In this document: piece after piece, positions 32,266-32,326 of the stretch
Numbering within the stretch: position 1 is the stretch's first letter
Layout: each line of letters starts with the position of its first letter
Source: Arthrobacter sp.
GTDB lineage: Bacteria; Actinomycetota; Actinomycetes; Actinomycetales; Micrococcaceae
Reading direction: 5' to 3'
Length of the DNA stretch: 32,326 nucleotides
NCBI RefSeq assembly: GCF_030540645.1
Contig: NZ_JAUNVV010000035.1
Location: 1 to 32,326, forward strand
Notes under the pieces: model-generated
What the model saw: only the letters and a program-made list of their open reading frames with translations
Database searches by the model: none
Told to the model about the DNA's origin: nothing
Made by a program: the position numbers and the translations under genes

Positions 32266-32326
32266 TTGAGCCAAGCGCCATCCATGGGCTGAGACTAGCA
32301 GAAAGGCGCGTGACGCACCCGGCTAC

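Overview
The window is high-GC bacterial chromosome with densely packed genes on both strands. It carries no rRNA, tRNA, CRISPR array, insertion sequence or phage module that I can see. The gene set suggests a high-GC actinobacterium of the Arthrobacter group (Micrococcaceae): a CsoR/CopZ/CopA copper module, an SorC-type polyol regulon, a PTH2-type peptidyl-tRNA hydrolase, a heteromeric branched-chain keto-acid dehydrogenase, a PF04020-type membrane protein and several probable leaderless starts. The genus assignment is inference from gene content. No alignment was run.

Layout. 1-1929 (minus) is a copper-resistance operon, csoR-copZ-copA, with copA cut by the window edge and a clear CsoR operator between the -35 and -10 elements. 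2060-3494 (plus) pairs a six-Asp-box beta-propeller with a small MoaD/ThiS-like protein ending in Gly-Gly. 3535-13127 is a polyol (arabitol/mannitol/xylitol/sorbitol type) catabolic island. It holds a minus-strand operon for a solute-binding lipoprotein, two permeases and a sorbitol-dehydrogenase-like enzyme, a divergent plus-strand SorC-family regulator with xylulokinase, and a separate mannitol 2-dehydrogenase gene. A shared CTCATTTGAG-like motif appears in both control regions, so these genes probably form one regulon. Transporter-driven uptake, oxidation of the polyol to a ketose and phosphorylation of xylulose make a coherent pathway. No ATPase gene accompanies the permeases. Inside the island sits an AbiEi/nuclease-like gene flanked by two copies of a 58-bp palindromic element.

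13219-20487 is mostly central metabolism and translation: pyruvate:quinone dehydrogenase (poxB), a DUF1304 membrane protein, rlmN, a PTH2-like hydrolase, a class I aminotransferase and purB. 20626-22744 is the least explained part: a small WXG100-like helical protein followed by a protein with a helical N-terminus and a lipase-like alpha/beta-hydrolase domain. This is a candidate type VII-like secreted pair.

22753-32326 is largely amino-acid catabolism: a holin-like membrane protein, a HisC/Pat-like aminotransferase, the bkdA-bkdB-bkdC operon behind a 42-bp dyad operator, an SGNH hydrolase, a LysN-like aminotransferase, a GerMN-type lipoprotein and alanine dehydrogenase. Intergenic gaps are all under 300 bp and several hold strong hairpins, which are listed.
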